A stretch of 64,000 bases of DNA from Shewanella algidipiscicola (GCF_003605125.1 NZ_QPQT01000008.1:1-64000), one strand, 5' to 3'. Shown: positions 9,768-21,022, counted from the first letter of the stretch. Translations and numbers: made by a program. The notes: a model not told the origin generated them from the sequence alone.

Positions 9768-12170
9768 ATGAGTTTTGAGCAACACAACGCATTGATTGAA
9801 CAGCTAAAACCTTTACTCATGGAAACTAATTTCGATGAGCTGTTCGATAATTTGACCGCGCAAGAGTCGAACTCTACGCGTTTCTTGCTCAAGATGGAAC
9901 TCAAACGGCTCTCCTCATTATGCACTCGTATCATAGATTTAAGAGACAAGTCAGAGCTACCCTGCGAGACTTTTACCTGCGGCGAACAGAGCCACTTCAT
10001 CGATACTCCAGCCAAAAACAGTTTTATCGAAGCCCTCGCTCTATATCAAGGCCATTATACCCTTGGTGTCTATGAGCAAGTGATGAGTGCCCATAAACTA
10101 AGATGCCAAAAATCCCGCAATAATAGAATCGAAAAACAAGTTGTCCCCCCCCCTTATCTCGCCTCAGGCACGGTATTAGGCAGCTATTTTAGCCGCAGCG
10201 AAGAGCGCATGAACTACTCCATTCGCATCGGCGTCATTCAAGCACCGTTAAGCGAGATCCGTGGTATTACCGTCGATTTATCAGTGGGTGGCGCCCGGGT
10301 ACGCTTGCCGCTAGAACATGGGCTCAATACCGACAAACCAATACGAGTCAAACTGTTAGAGCTTAGTGACGAGTACTATTTTCAAGACTTACAACAAGGG
10401 GTCGACTACCAAGTGGTCGATATTGAGAGCAATCACGAATACAGTTGGTTACGCCTTAAGCGCATTGGTGGTAGCGATGCGTTATCCGACATGTTAGGCA
10501 AACTGATCCACAGTTATAAGTTTCGCTACAAGGTCGATATTAACGATATTTTAGTGGCGGCCAGTGGCTTGGGGTTTGAACGTCACTACTTACCACATCT
10601 GCCGCACCTGCCCTTATATGTCGAGCAAATCGATGGTCAATATGTGGTAACTCATAAGTTACTTAGTCGTGATAATCAGCGTTTACAACACTTCTTTATC
10701 GATGAAAAAGAGGTTAGCCAGCTGTCCGGCATGCTCACGCCATCACGGCTCAATGCCTTGATTAAGCACCCAGATAATGAAACGCACGCACTATTTTTTT
10801 GCTTTACCTTTCAGACTCAAGGCAATATCTTTTTTTACTCAGCCACTTTAGCTGAGCTGCTAGAACAGGATCTGCTGGGACTGTTTATCCACTTTGGTGC
10901 CAGTAAATCCAGTTGGAGCATCTTTAAGCTTGTCAGTCACCAAGTCGATCATCAAACCTCTTATAAATCGAGCATTTTGCCTGGTGATAGTAGCCATTAT
11001 TCAGCGCTCACAGAGGCACAGCTTAAGCGTTTTACCCATGTGTTACAGCTAATCGATTTGACTAATGAAGAGATGCTAGAGCGTTACCGTCAGTGGCAAC
11101 CTCAAGGACGAGAGGTCAATGAACTCAAACCTTTTGGTCAACAAAAAATCAACGAAAGCCAAATTAAGCTCTTGTCACTCCAGTTTACCGAAAGGCGTAA
11201 TGAAGCCAGGTTCTCGTTTAAAACTCAGGTGAACATTAGCCAAGGCAAGCAGTCGGTCCCCGGTTTTACCTTAGACATCTCGGGCAAAGGCCTACAGGTT
11301 AACCTAGATGACCCAGCCGACTTTGACAGCAGCGAACCCTTACTATTGAGCTTTCCCAAATTGCAACCTTTAGCGGGTACAACCAAGTTATCGCAATTGC
11401 CATACCGATTAATCCGCACCCGTAAAAACGGCGTTACCATACATTTAGCCGCCATGATAGGTCACACTCAACATGTCGGCGTCGCCTTTTTAAACCGATT
11501 AATCGAAACCAATCGCGATAAACTAAAAAAATTAACTGAAGCCAATGGTGACATGAAAGAGTTGTCAGATGGATTAAAAAACTTACTCATGCGCGATCTT
11601 GTGTCTGTACCTTACTTTATCGAAAAAAATCCCAAGTCGGCGACATTAAGCGTATTAGGTGTAAGTAAGCATGCTAATGAAATCGCTGATTTATTTGCCG
11701 CTACCGCACAGCAATCGCTGCAATATAATCTGGCCAGCGTACTGGATAACGGACGTCTTAAACGTGACTTTATCGACCCTATACGTCAGCTGAAGCCCCA
11801 AGATGGACTCAACTTTTTTGAAGTCTTCCTACAGGTTTCAAGGCAATCTCAGGGACGCATAAAGCTAAAATGCATTACCCCACAAGAGATTGGCAATGAA
11901 GCTGCGCAAATTCATTTTATTCGCCAAAGTCAACACTTAGGTAAATTTATGGCATTGCGGGTTTATCGCGGCGCGACAGCAAAACCGGATCTGAGTTACA
12001 TTAAGCGCGAGTTAGAACACATAAGCCTACACGCGCATCACAAAGCCACGCAGCTAGAACAATTGATGTGGCGGATCATAGGTGTTGGGGAATTTCTCGA
12101 TATTACAGCCGAGGTACTATTACGCTACCCTAGCCCCTATCATGAACTTACCCAGCCGATTAAACATTAA
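9768..12170 (+). CDS. Large protein with two PilZ domains
   Basis: This 800-residue soluble protein has two PilZ-like segments. The first, near residues 140-190, has RSEERMNYSIR followed by DLSVGG. The second, near 475-510, has RRNEARFSFK followed by DISGKG. The second signature has Lys where the last Arg is expected, so its c-di-GMP binding is less certain. The remaining sequence is not recognisable to me. It is divergent from radA, and its stop is close to the convergent hydrolase gene. It is a probable c-di-GMP effector of unknown output. Confidence 0.75.
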   Translation: MSFEQHNALIEQLKPLLMETNFDELFDNLTAQESNSTRFLLKMELKRLSSLCTRIIDLRDKSELPCETFTCGEQSHFIDTPAKNSFIEALALYQGHYTLGVYEQVMSAHKLRCQKSRNNRIEKQVVPPPYLASGTVLGSYFSRSEERMNYSIRIGVIQAPLSEIRGITVDLSVGGARVRLPLEHGLNTDKPIRVKLLELSDEYYFQDLQQGVDYQVVDIESNHEYSWLRLKRIGGSDALSDMLGKLIHSYKFRYKVDINDILVAASGLGFERHYLPHLPHLPLYVEQIDGQYVVTHKLLSRDNQRLQHFFIDEKEVSQLSGMLTPSRLNALIKHPDNETHALFFCFTFQTQGNIFFYSATLAELLEQDLLGLFIHFGASKSSWSIFKLVSHQVDHQTSYKSSILPGDSSHYSALTEAQLKRFTHVLQLIDLTNEEMLERYRQWQPQGREVNELKPFGQQKINESQIKLLSLQFTERRNEARFSFKTQVNISQGKQSVPGFTLDISGKGLQVNLDDPADFDSSEPLLLSFPKLQPLAGTTKLSQLPYRLIRTRKNGVTIHLAAMIGHTQHVGVAFLNRLIETNRDKLKKLTEANGDMKELSDGLKNLLMRDLVSVPYFIEKNPKSATLSVLGVSKHANEIADLFAATAQQSLQYNLASVLDNGRLKRDFIDPIRQLKPQDGLNFFEVFLQVSRQSQGRIKLKCITPQEIGNEAAQIHFIRQSQHLGKFMALRVYRGATAKPDLSYIKRELEHISLHAHHKATQLEQLMWRIIGVGEFLDITAEVLLRYPSPYHELTQPIKH

Positions 12171-12193
12171 TGGCTCAACACCCCCTAGTAAGT

Positions 12194-13123
12194 TCACTTA
12201 TCGGCACCATTTGCACATAGATACCAATTGAGCACCAGTGGAAAGTGATCGTCACAGGCATCTTTATGGGTGAGCATTTCAGCGTGGCCATAATCATGGC
12301 GATAGCCGTTGGCTTTAGATAACAAGGTATAGTCAACATCATGGCAGTGACACTCGGCGAGCATCCGCTGTACATCAGCGGGATTACCCAGTACCGCATC
12401 GCCTAAACCGGCAATAAACCAAGCTTTGGGCCAACCTTCACTAGACCCTAACTGCTTAGCCGCCTCTGCATAATTAAAACCATCATCATGATCTATCCAA
12501 TCGCCTCGCACCCAATCGATACTTTGCGCGAGTGATGCTTTGCTCTCGTTGTCCATCCCCATGCGCCAACGGTCGGCAGCCAGATACCCATGACCTTTCG
12601 CAATGGCAGGTGCAAGGGTATTCCACGCCACATCGACCATCAACCACTTCTTAAACGAGCGCACTTTGATGGCACGTTTACTGCCAAAAGTGAGTAATGA
12701 GGCCACACTGTGCTGAAAAAAATCGAAACGAGCAATCGCACTGGCCATCAAGACTCCGCCCCATGAATGACCGCACCAATGCACTTTGCCAGCATGTGGG
12801 TGCTGAGACAAAATATAGTGCTGCACTAACGGCAACTGCTCGCGGATCACCTCACCTTGGCCATGGTTGGCGCCCGCGGCGAGCTTGGGCGTACTTAAGC
12901 CTCTGCCTAAGGTATCCAGTACATACACCACGAACCCTGCCTGAGCTAAATAACAGCCTAAACCTTTGCCGCTATCGCTATAAAACACCCGCCCATTAGA
13001 CATGGCACCATGGAGCATCAATATTGGCGGTTGACTCATATCGGCATCGGGTAATTTAAGCTGCTTAAGGTGTAACTGACCTTGACGATAGGGAATATAA
13101 AGCGATTGCTGCATCAGTTTCAA
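12194..13123 (-). CDS. Alpha/beta-hydrolase family protein
   Basis: A 309-residue hydrolase-fold protein. The oxyanion segment (LHGAMSNGR near residue 38), the nucleophile elbow GHSWGG (Ser in GHSWG near 120) and a C-terminal histidine in a GHAEM context are all visible, together with an acidic residue in GLGDAV. Substrate is unknown. It resembles lysophospholipase- or esterase-type members of the family. It is followed by a gap with no gene (13,124-13,388) and then serB on the same strand. Confidence 0.75.
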   Translation of the reverse strand: MKLMQQSLYIPYRQGQLHLKQLKLPDADMSQPPILMLHGAMSNGRVFYSDSGKGLGCYLAQAGFVVYVLDTLGRGLSTPKLAAGANHGQGEVIREQLPLVQHYILSQHPHAGKVHWCGHSWGGVLMASAIARFDFFQHSVASLLTFGSKRAIKVRSFKKWLMVDVAWNTLAPAIAKGHGYLAADRWRMGMDNESKASLAQSIDWVRGDWIDHDDGFNYAEAAKQLGSSEGWPKAWFIAGLGDAVLGNPADVQRMLAECHCHDVDYTLLSKANGYRHDYGHAEMLTHKDACDDHFPLVLNWYLCANGADK

Positions 13124-13388
13124 AATGGCATCAACTAAAAATGAATTTTAACTAAGCTACTGACAAATATGAGCTAAAACAAGCAAATTAACTTAAACCG
13201 CACAGCTGGATCGCGCTAAGTAAACACTTGTTTAAAAAAATTAACTTATAGATCAGGCAATAAATCTCTGATTAAAACGGTGAGCTTGCAATAAATAATA
13301 TGAGCGCTAAATAACAAGCTCAGCGCTTATCGGCACGTTGGGGAAAGAATAGGGACGATACTCAGTCGCAGCGTCCCCACCTTATTTA

Positions 13389-14378
13389 TTATTGCTCGCT
13401 AAGATCGAGCAACATATAAGGTAAAACACGTAAATCTAAATGCGCTATAGCCGCATCGGCAGCAAGACGTAATTTGGGCTTGGCATGAAATGCGATACCA
13501 AAGTCGGCCATTTGCACCATAGGGATATCATTAGCACCGTCACCAATGGCGCAGCGCTGACCCGCTTTTATGCCCCACTGCGTTGCGCAGCGTGCTACGG
13601 TATCGGCCTTAAATTGTGCATCTACCACAGTGCCACGCACCTCACCTTTAAGGGTACCCGCTTCGATCACCAGCTCATTAGCATAGGCTGCATCTAACCC
13701 GAGCAAGTCTTTAAGGTGGCCGACAAATGGGGTAAATCCCCCCGAGGCTAATACCAAACGCCATTGGCACACTTGTAACAGGGTTATCATGGCTTCAAGA
13801 CCCGGCATCAGAGGTAGCGTGGCACATAGCTTATCTATGATGCCCGCATCGGCACCGGCGAGCTGGCTCACACGAGCGCGTAAGCTTTGCTCAAAATCAA
13901 GCTCACCCTGCATGGCTCGCTCTGTGACTACAGCCACCGCCTCGCCGACACCGGCCATTTTCGCCAGCTCATCGATACATTCTATCTCAATGGCGGTGGA
14001 GTCCATGTCCATGACCAATAAACCGGGGAGATCTAATCTGACTGGCTGTTTGGGCATCTCAATCACCTCGAGTTTAGGTAAGGCGGATAAGAGAGCACGC
14101 TGCATTTCGGTTAAAGGCGAATTTAAACACAGCTCAACACACCAAAGTCCTAACGGACGTTGGATAGTCGCCATGCTCACCAACGAAGGCAGCGACATAA
14201 GGCTATCGGTGAGTGACGCCTCAAGGTCGACAACCTCATAAACCAAACGAACTCGCAAAGTCCTCTCTGGCGCCTCGGCCTCCGTATGGCGAACAAACGG
14301 CTTACCTTGGTATTCAAACTGGTCACAGGCCTGTTCATATAGCCACGAAAACAGTGAAGTTTGGTGCTGACTTTCCAT
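13389..14378 (-). CDS. serB: Phosphoserine phosphatase SerB
   Basis: Catalyses the last step of serine synthesis, phosphoserine to serine. It is a HAD-superfamily enzyme with the catalytic DMDST box (nucleophile Asp and acid/base Asp), the SGGFTPF motif II and the GDGANDIPM motif IV. An N-terminal extension of about 120 residues precedes the catalytic domain, as in other enteric-type SerB proteins. It is divergent from smp, the same arrangement as in E. coli. Confidence 0.95.
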   Translation of the reverse strand: MESQHQTSLFSWLYEQACDQFEYQGKPFVRHTEAEAPERTLRVRLVYEVVDLEASLTDSLMSLPSLVSMATIQRPLGLWCVELCLNSPLTEMQRALLSALPKLEVIEMPKQPVRLDLPGLLVMDMDSTAIEIECIDELAKMAGVGEAVAVVTERAMQGELDFEQSLRARVSQLAGADAGIIDKLCATLPLMPGLEAMITLLQVCQWRLVLASGGFTPFVGHLKDLLGLDAAYANELVIEAGTLKGEVRGTVVDAQFKADTVARCATQWGIKAGQRCAIGDGANDIPMVQMADFGIAFHAKPKLRLAADAAIAHLDLRVLPYMLLDLSEQ

Positions 14379-14420
14379 TGGTGTTGCATCTCCGGCTATC
14401 GGGTTTAACCATAATCAATT

Positions 14421-15212
14421 ATGATTAATCAAACCCTTATCATCTTCAGGTACAAAGTGTTTTTTCTTAAAGGACTCAAAAAAACCCAGCGGCTATCGCG
14501 ATTACTGCAAATTGGCATTGCGCTAGTGCTTATGGTGGGCCTATTTCAATTATGGGAAACAAGCCTACTACAAGGTCAGCAGCTTCTAAAGTCCCAAACG
14601 CAAAAGATGGCACGATTACTAGTGCAACAGACCGCTTATGGTGCTGGACCTGCTTTGCAATTGCAAAATGATGAACAACTTCAGTGGCTAACCAGTGCAT
14701 TAGTACTGGATCCTAAAGTCATGTCTGCCGCTATTTATAGTGAACAAGGCCAACGGCTCTCATTTGCGCAAAGCGTGACTAAGCAAGATTTAGATCCTGA
14801 CTCCGAAGAGTTAAAGGCCCTATTAGCCGACTATCCGCCTTATGTTGAGGCGGTACTCCAAGGAGATAAAAATTTGGGCTATGTAGAGGTGCGTTTGGTG
14901 CCGGAACTGTTTTTTAACGAAATTAAAGAGGCGCATCAGCTCAATATGGAGCAACAACAGATGATGCTGATCATCGCCGGGCTGATTGGCATGTTGTTAT
15001 CACGGGCATTATCGTTTAAGCGAGCCCACTTCGATCGTTTGAAGAGCAAAAGTAGGCTCGGAAAAAAATTGGCGGTAGCCCTCTCGGCAGACAGGAAAGC
15101 GAGCCCCAACGCGGCTCAATCTGACACGGCACCACAAGCAGAGTCTGAACTTGAACCAACTAAGAAGTCCACACCAGATAACGCTAAAACACAGGCAAAC
15201 AAATCTGATTAA
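14421..15212 (+). CDS. smp: Smp/YtjB-like membrane protein
   Basis: A 263-residue inner-membrane protein divergent from serB, the classic place of smp (ytjB). It has an N-terminal transmembrane helix near residues 28-45, an extracytoplasmic region of about 130 residues, a second helix (LIIAGLIGMLLSRALSF) near 190 and a polar lysine/glutamate-rich cytoplasmic tail. Function in the family is poorly defined. The exact start is uncertain because no strong ribosome site precedes the listed ATG. Confidence 0.75.
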   Translation: MINQTLIIFRYKVFFLKGLKKTQRLSRLLQIGIALVLMVGLFQLWETSLLQGQQLLKSQTQKMARLLVQQTAYGAGPALQLQNDEQLQWLTSALVLDPKVMSAAIYSEQGQRLSFAQSVTKQDLDPDSEELKALLADYPPYVEAVLQGDKNLGYVEVRLVPELFFNEIKEAHQLNMEQQQMMLIIAGLIGMLLSRALSFKRAHFDRLKSKSRLGKKLAVALSADRKASPNAAQSDTAPQAESELEPTKKSTPDNAKTQANKSD

Positions 15213-15330
15213 CGTCACCTAAATCAGACATCAGGTTAACGCTAACTCTCAGGCTCACCTACATAGCTTGCTGCAAGGCGCTTAAAGTCCGATATCAGCT
15301 CACCGATAACGCAGTTAGTTTAATATGGGC

Positions 15331-15361
15331 AACAAAAAAACGGGCACTAGGGCCCGTTTTA
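15331..15361 (-). terminator. Terminator of the deo operon
   Basis: ACGGGC and GCCCGT form a stem. On the minus strand, downstream of deoD, it is followed by a run of seven T residues (the A-run at 15334-15340). A T-run is present on the plus side too, so it could also stop transcription from smp. Confidence 0.8.
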
Positions 15362-15385
15362 ATCGATTAAAAGTGGTTGAGCCAA

Positions 15386-16096
15386 TTACAGAGTAATTGC
15401 AGCTTCCAATGTCATTTCAATCATTTCGTTGAAGGTAGTTTGACGCTCTTCTGACGTAGTTTTCTCACCGGTACGGATATGATCTGATACGGTGACAACG
15501 CATAAGGCTTTAGCACCAAACTCTTTCGCGACGCCATATAGACCAGCCGCTTCCATTTCGACACCTAGTACGTCCATTTTTTCCATTACGTCAAACATTT
15601 CTGGATCTGGCGTATAGAACAAATCGGCAGAGAATACGTTACCTACGCGGTACTTAGTACCACGAGCGTCGGCAGCTTTAACTACAGCGCTTAGTAGGCT
15701 GTAATCACAAATTGCAGCGAAGTCTTGGTTTTTGAAACGCAGACGGTTAGTTTGCGAGTCAGTACAAGCACCCATACCGATGATCACATCGCGCACTTTA
15801 ACGTCGGTGCTTACCGCACCACAGGTACCAACACGGATTAGGTTTTTAACACCATAATCTTTAATTAATTCAGTTGCATAGATTGAGCATGAAGGAATAC
15901 CCATGCCAGAACCCATAACTGAAATGCGTACGCCTTTGTAAGTACCCGTGAAACCTAGCATGTTACGCACGTCAGTGACTTGCTCAACGTTCTCAAGGAA
16001 AGTTTCAGCAATGTATTTAGCACGTAGTGGATCGCCTGGGAATAACACGGTATCTGCAAATGCACCGTCTACTGCATTAATATGTGGTGTAGCCAT
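15386..16096 (-). CDS. deoD: Purine nucleoside phosphorylase DeoD
   Basis: Cleaves purine (deoxy)nucleosides with phosphate to base and (deoxy)ribose-1-phosphate. It is a 236-residue hexameric-type enzyme with the conserved start MATPHINA, the [10 protein letters not shown] phosphate/ribose region, the VEMEAAG nucleoside site and the catalytic Asp in [10 protein letters not shown]. It is the last gene of deoC-deoA-deoB-deoD, about 95 bp after deoB. Confidence 0.96.
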   Translation of the reverse strand: MATPHINAVDGAFADTVLFPGDPLRAKYIAETFLENVEQVTDVRNMLGFTGTYKGVRISVMGSGMGIPSCSIYATELIKDYGVKNLIRVGTCGAVSTDVKVRDVIIGMGACTDSQTNRLRFKNQDFAAICDYSLLSAVVKAADARGTKYRVGNVFSADLFYTPDPEMFDVMEKMDVLGVEMEAAGLYGVAKEFGAKALCVVTVSDHIRTGEKTTSEERQTTFNEMIEMTLEAAITL

Positions 16097-16191
16097 CTAT
16101 TTAACCCCTATTTTTTTAGACTTAAGTCTTTCTAGTACTGGCGGAAAATCAGCTCCGCCAAATCAATAATTCTAGACCATTTACAGGTAGA

Positions 16192-17409
16192 TTAACCTAC
16201 AAATGATGTGCCATATTCCATCGGTTCAAGCTCAAAGTAGCTTGCGATACTCTGGCCAATATCGGCAAAACTGTTACGCAGCCCAAGCGAGCCTGCGGTT
16301 AACCCGGCGCCATAGGCTAATACCGGTACACGCTCACGGGTGTGATCGCTACCAGGCCAAGTAGGGTCACAACCGTGATCGGCAGTCAGCAGTAATAAAT
16401 CATCGTCATCTAGCAGTGCCAATATTTCAGGTAAGCGGCTGTCAAAATACTCCAGTGCACGAGCATAGCCAGCGATATCGCGGCGATGACCGTAATGAGA
16501 GTCAAAATCAACAAAGTTGGTAAAAACTAGAGTACGGTCACCTGCCAGCTTAACTTGATCAAGTGTCGCATCGAATAGGGCTTCTAAGCCAGTCGCTTTC
16601 ACTTTTTGGGTAATGCCACAGTGAGCATAAATATCGGCAATCTTACCAACACTGACCACTTCGCCGCCAGATTCTTTCAATTTATCCAGTACGGTTTTTG
16701 CTGGCGGTTCAACCGCGTAATCACGACGATTGCCAGTACGAGCGAAATCACTAGGGCCAGTGCCAACAAAGGGACGCGCAATAACGCGGCCAATGTTATA
16801 TGGCTCTAGTTCTTCGCGGGCAATAATGCACAGCTCATACAGTTTCTCGAGACCAAAGGACTCTTCATGGCAGGCAATTTGGAATACCGAGTCGGCTGAG
16901 GTGTAAAAAATTGGCATACCTGAACGCATATGCTCTTCACCCAGCTCTTCTAAAATCGCGGTGCCAGAGGCGTGACAATTACCTAAATAATCGCTCAGAC
17001 CCGCTCTTGCCAAAATCTTATCAGTCAGCTCTTTCGGAAAAGAGTTGGTTAGATCGCTGAAGTAACCCCACTCATAAAGCACTGGCACGCCCGCCATTTC
17101 CCAATGGCCGCTGGGAGTATCTTTACCCGAACTTAATTCATCGGCATGGCCATAAGCCCCAATGATCTCAACGTCATCGCTGAACCCCTGTGGCATCTTG
17201 CCCGTGCTCTCTTTAGCCGCTAGCGCTAACCCCAATTTAGCAAGGTTAGGCAACTTTAATGGCCCTTGGCGACCATCGTTGGCTTTACCTTCGGCGCACG
17301 CTTTAGCGATATTACCAAAGGTGTCTGAGCCTAAGTCACCAAACGCTTGTGCATCTGATGCTGCACCGACGCCGAATGAGTCAAGCATCATAATTACTGT
17401 TCTTTTCAT
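16192..17409 (-). CDS. deoB: Phosphopentomutase DeoB
   Basis: Converts (deoxy)ribose-1-phosphate to the 5-phosphate, linking the phosphorylases to DeoC. It is an alkaline-phosphatase-superfamily enzyme of 405 residues, the usual length. The metal-binding N-terminus ([13 protein letters not shown]), the active-site Thr region ([11 protein letters not shown]) and the C-terminal metal ligands ([19 protein letters not shown]) are all present. It lies 11 bp after deoA on the same strand. Confidence 0.97.
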   Translation of the reverse strand: MKRTVIMMLDSFGVGAASDAQAFGDLGSDTFGNIAKACAEGKANDGRQGPLKLPNLAKLGLALAAKESTGKMPQGFSDDVEIIGAYGHADELSSGKDTPSGHWEMAGVPVLYEWGYFSDLTNSFPKELTDKILARAGLSDYLGNCHASGTAILEELGEEHMRSGMPIFYTSADSVFQIACHEESFGLEKLYELCIIAREELEPYNIGRVIARPFVGTGPSDFARTGNRRDYAVEPPAKTVLDKLKESGGEVVSVGKIADIYAHCGITQKVKATGLEALFDATLDQVKLAGDRTLVFTNFVDFDSHYGHRRDIAGYARALEYFDSRLPEILALLDDDDLLLLTADHGCDPTWPGSDHTRERVPVLAYGAGLTAGSLGLRNSFADIGQSIASYFELEPMEYGTSFVG

Positions 17410-17420
17410 CGTTTACTCTC

Positions 17421-18752
17421 CTAGAGATCAGATTGACGAATGTAACGATAGATCTCTGGTGTTTTTTCTGGCGCGGTATCGCCAATATGAATCGCATTTT
17501 GTACGGCCTGCGCTGCGGCATCAAATGCATCTTCCGATTGTGCATGGATCATGGCTATGGGTTTATCGGCGGTGATTTCATCACCTAATGCACAGACTTG
17601 GGTTAACCCGACACTGTAATCGAGTTTATCACCAGGTTTACGCCGTCCACCACCTAAGGTCACCACAGCTAAACCCAGTTCGCGAGTGTCCATTGCCGTA
17701 GCAAATCCGCTACGGTTAGCATACACAGGACGAATAATGGCTGAGTGTGGCAGATAGTTGGCGTAGTTTTCGATAAAGTCACTCGGACCACCAAGACCCG
17801 AAATCATCCGGCCAAAGATTTCGGCGGCTTTACCGTTATCAAGGACGCGATTAAGCATGTCACGCGCTTGGGCTTCGTTGGCCGCTAGGCCACCCAGTTG
17901 CAACATCTCGGCGCACAGCCCCATAGTGACAGCATATAAACGGGGATTACGATACGCGCCCGTTAAGAAGTCCACCGCCTCTTTCACCTCAACGGCATTA
18001 CCCGCACAGGACGCCAAAACTTGGTTCATGTCGGTCAATAATGCAGTGGTCTTTGTCCCTGCGCCATTGGCAACAGCTGTGATAGAACGTGCTAATGCTT
18101 CAGATGCTTCGTAGGTCGGCATGAAAGCGCCGCTGCCCACTTTGACATCCATCGCGAGTGCATCAAGGCTGCAGGCCAGTTTTTTCGACAAGATAGAAGC
18201 GGTAATAAGCGAGATAGATTCAACCGTGGCGGTATTATCCCTGATAGAATAGAAGCGCTTATCGGCAGGGACTAGGTCACCCGTTTGACCAATAATGGCA
18301 ACGCCGACGTCTTTAACCACCTGCCGAAACAGCTGACTGTCGGGTTCAGTTTGGTAACCCGGAATAGCATCAAACTTATCTAGCGTACCACCAGTATGGC
18401 CAAGCCCTCGGCCAGATATCATAGGCACATAACCGCCACACGCAGCGGCCATGGGGCCAAGCATGAGGCTTATCACATCACCCACACCACCGGTACTGTG
18501 TTTGTCAATAATCGGACCATTTAGCCCTAAACTATCCCAATTAAGCACGGTACCAGAGTCACGCATCGCCGTGGTGAGCGCAATACGCTCATCCATATTC
18601 ATGTCATTAAAATAAACCGCCATGCCTAGGGCCGCGATCTGCCCCTCTGACACACTATTATCAGTGATCCCTTTAACGAAGAACTGAATCTCTGCGGTGG
18701 TTAATGCTTCGCCATTACGTTTTTTACGAATAATTTCTTGTGCTAAAAACAT
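17421..18752 (-). CDS. deoA: Thymidine phosphorylase DeoA
   Basis: Cleaves thymidine or deoxyuridine with phosphate. At 443 residues from the ATG at 18752 it has the family length and the usual N-terminus ([14 protein letters not shown]). A GGAGG ribosome site sits just before this ATG, so an in-frame start 15 codons upstream is unlikely. The family signature is present in the [15 protein letters not shown] segment, with the phosphate-binding KHSTGGVGD loop before it. Confidence 0.97.
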   Translation of the reverse strand: MFLAQEIIRKKRNGEALTTAEIQFFVKGITDNSVSEGQIAALGMAVYFNDMNMDERIALTTAMRDSGTVLNWDSLGLNGPIIDKHSTGGVGDVISLMLGPMAAACGGYVPMISGRGLGHTGGTLDKFDAIPGYQTEPDSQLFRQVVKDVGVAIIGQTGDLVPADKRFYSIRDNTATVESISLITASILSKKLACSLDALAMDVKVGSGAFMPTYEASEALARSITAVANGAGTKTTALLTDMNQVLASCAGNAVEVKEAVDFLTGAYRNPRLYAVTMGLCAEMLQLGGLAANEAQARDMLNRVLDNGKAAEIFGRMISGLGGPSDFIENYANYLPHSAIIRPVYANRSGFATAMDTRELGLAVVTLGGGRRKPGDKLDYSVGLTQVCALGDEITADKPIAMIHAQSEDAFDAAAQAVQNAIHIGDTAPEKTPEIYRYIRQSDL

Positions 18753-18929
18753 GGTGCTGCCTCCAAGTTTGCCGCTAATGCTATGTAATAACGACAAGCT
18801 CTTTTATAAGACGCCATGCCAGTCTACGGATAAGGTAAAACACTGGCTGAAATGGCGTCTTCAATTAGATTTAGATCACACTTAATTTAAACGCTAACTC
18901 ACTAAACTGATTAAGCCTTAGCTTAAGTA

Positions 18930-19703
18930 TTAGTAGCCTTGCGGCCCTTTAGGAGCGTCGGCTAACTCTAAAGTATGCAGCAAGTTAGTAAGTAGGCTCG
19001 ATGCACCAAAGCGGAACGTTGCAGGGCTGACCCAATCATCACCGAGTATGCGTGCAGCAAGGCCTAAGAACTCGGCGGCGGCAGCTGCATCACGAACACC
19101 ACCGGCAGGCTTAAAGCCCACTTTAGGATTCTTTTCGCTGATCACTGTCATCATGATTTCAGCCGCTTCTAAGGTAGCATTTACTGCAACTTTACCTGTT
19201 GAGGTCTTGATAAAGTCAGCGCCAGCATCGATAGAGAGTTCTGAAGCACGGCGAATTAATGCTGGATCTTGTAACACACCCGATTCGATAATGACTTTTA
19301 GTAAGACATCATCACCGCACTCTTCTTTACAGGCTTTAACAAGTTCAAAACCTATGGTTTCATTGCCTTCCATTAACGCACGGTAAGGGAACACAACATC
19401 CACTTCATCGGCGCCATAAGCCACTGCCGCGCGGGTTTCGAGTACGGCAATAGCAATGTCATCGTTGCCATGAGGGAAATTAGTCACTGTGGCGATTTTA
19501 ATCTCTTCACAGCCCATATCATTGAGGGTTTTGCGCGCAATAGGAATGAAGCGAGGATAGATACAAATGGCGGCGGTATTGCCTGCAGGGGTCTGCGCTT
19601 TATGACAAAGCTCGATCACTTTTTGATCGGTATCGTCGTCATTTAACGTGGTCAAGTCCATTAATTGAATGGCTTGTTGTGCTGCTTTTTTTAAATCGCT
19701 CAT
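18930..19703 (-). CDS. deoC: Deoxyribose-phosphate aldolase DeoC
   Basis: Splits deoxyribose-5-phosphate into glyceraldehyde-3-phosphate and acetaldehyde. It has 257 residues, with the Schiff-base lysine in FIKTSTGK, a second lysine in VGFKPAGG and the early LMDLTTL segment of the enteric-type enzyme. First gene of the deo operon; about 180 bp separate it from the chosen deoA start. TTTAGATCACACTT near 18868, in that gap, contains a CRP-like half-site. Confidence 0.97.
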   Translation of the reverse strand: MSDLKKAAQQAIQLMDLTTLNDDDTDQKVIELCHKAQTPAGNTAAICIYPRFIPIARKTLNDMGCEEIKIATVTNFPHGNDDIAIAVLETRAAVAYGADEVDVVFPYRALMEGNETIGFELVKACKEECGDDVLLKVIIESGVLQDPALIRRASELSIDAGADFIKTSTGKVAVNATLEAAEIMMTVISEKNPKVGFKPAGGVRDAAAAAEFLGLAARILGDDWVSPATFRFGASSLLTNLLHTLELADAPKGPQGY

Positions 19704-20116
19704 AATAGCTCTCCGAGACGTAATTTATTAATTGAAAATAATAAAAAGAGATCGACGTATGACAGCGCCTAAGAGTTGGCAATTGTGATTATTGTTATGG
19801 CCGGGCCTTCAGCGTTGGCATAAAACAAGCCAATCCCCATTACAGGAATATGGCATATGTTTTACACATTCAGGAGTTCATTGCCCCACACTATGTTGCG
19901 AGCCATCCTGAAACAAGGTAACGACTTGAATCCTTGAAGACCGGGAAGGGGAACGAATTATTATCACTGTAGAGTAGTGTTCCTGCCTTTCCGCGAAAAA
20001 TCCATTTTAGCGCGTAAAACGACTAACCTTTATCTAAACAAGCTCTATCAATATAGTTCATGCTTAAGTAAAAATTAACCTATCTCGTGAGATGAAGCTC
20101 CATTTGGAAGATAATA
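19704..20116. other. Upstream region of deoC, no gene seen
   Basis: About 400 bp without a convincing open frame, between deoC and the tsx-type gene. It should hold the deo promoter and regulator sites, but I could not identify a clear operator. GGGAAGGGGAAC near 19947 and TTCCTGCCTTTCC near 19979 could pair imperfectly across a 20-base loop. Confidence 0.4.
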
Positions 20117-20144
20117 ATTTGGAGCCGCCAACGCGGCTCCAAAT
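20117..20144 (-). terminator. Hairpin after the tsx-type gene
   Basis: ATTTGGAGCCG and CGGCTCCAAAT form an 11-bp stem just downstream of the minus-strand channel gene. The T-tract is short, so termination strength is unclear. Confidence 0.65.
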
Positions 20145-20161
20145 ACTTACTTATTCTATTC

Positions 20162-21022
20162 TTAGAACTTGTAAGTTGCGCTGAGGTAGTGACCCCAACC
20201 TGTTGATTCTAGGCCAAATGTTCCGTTATCTTTAAGTAAATAAACATCTTTAAAGCCTTTTAGACCATAACCAAGCGCGTAGCGCTCAGAGTGCCAGTAT
20301 AGGCCGAAGAACACATTACCACCGCTAGAAGTAAATGTTGTGTTTACGTACTTACCAGCGTCATCATAAGCTTTAACTTCATCAGCACCAAATTGGTAAT
20401 CAACATAACCTTGGAATGACAGGAAGCTCTTGTTTTCGAAGAAGTAGAAAGGCTTGAACCAGTTAGCAGAGAACTGATAACCATTCCAATCTTTGGTATT
20501 GAAGTCATAAGTGGCATACAGGTTCATGCCAGTTTTGCCCAACCATGGCACCATTACGTCAGCACCAACACCCCAGAATGACATGTTAGTATCGCCACTT
20601 CCGTCTTGAGCGATTCCACCACCGCCCCAGTTAAATAGGGTTGAGAAGTATACTTCTTGGATAGGGCCAGCAGAAAGGTCTAACCCAGTGATAGCATCGA
20701 TAGAGAAACGTGGAGCAAACTTCATGAACATTTTGCTCGCGCCGTTTACTTTGTCACCTGAACTGCTGTTAGTTAGGTTGAATACATCAACGTAACCATA
20801 AAGATCAACTACACCAGAACGTCCACCAAATTCCATCTCTAGGTAGTTATGTTCAGCATCAGCACCTGGTGCAATTGGATGCTCATCGATTGCATACATC
20901 GCATTGAACTGCATCCACTTGTAATCGCTACCGTGTAGGTCTGAGCGATCAGCTGCAAACGCTGTACCTGACATCGCAGCTACCGCTGTAGCAGCTAAAG
21001 CTAAAGTTTTAACGTTTTTCAT
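20162..21022 (-). CDS. Tsx-type nucleoside-specific outer-membrane channel
   Basis: A Tsx/OmpK-like 12-strand beta-barrel for nucleoside uptake across the outer membrane. It has a signal peptide with an AFA cleavage site, aromatic-rich alternating strands and a C-terminal phenylalanine (ATYKF), as outer-membrane proteins require. Its placement between nupC and deoC on the same strand fits a nucleoside import and use block. I chose the ATG at 21022, which follows GGGG. Two in-frame ATGs upstream (21034, 21025) are possible. Confidence 0.85.
   Translation of the reverse strand: MKNVKTLALAATAVAAMSGTAFAADRSDLHGSDYKWMQFNAMYAIDEHPIAPGADAEHNYLEMEFGGRSGVVDLYGYVDVFNLTNSSSGDKVNGASKMFMKFAPRFSIDAITGLDLSAGPIQEVYFSTLFNWGGGGIAQDGSGDTNMSFWGVGADVMVPWLGKTGMNLYATYDFNTKDWNGYQFSANWFKPFYFFENKSFLSFQGYVDYQFGADEVKAYDDAGKYVNTTFTSSGGNVFFGLYWHSERYALGYGLKGFKDVYLLKDNGTFGLESTGWGHYLSATYKF

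Noticed and set aside
19940..20000. Possible structured RNA upstream of deoC
   Set aside because: Pairing is imperfect and I could not match it to a known riboswitch; left as a note on the intergenic region.
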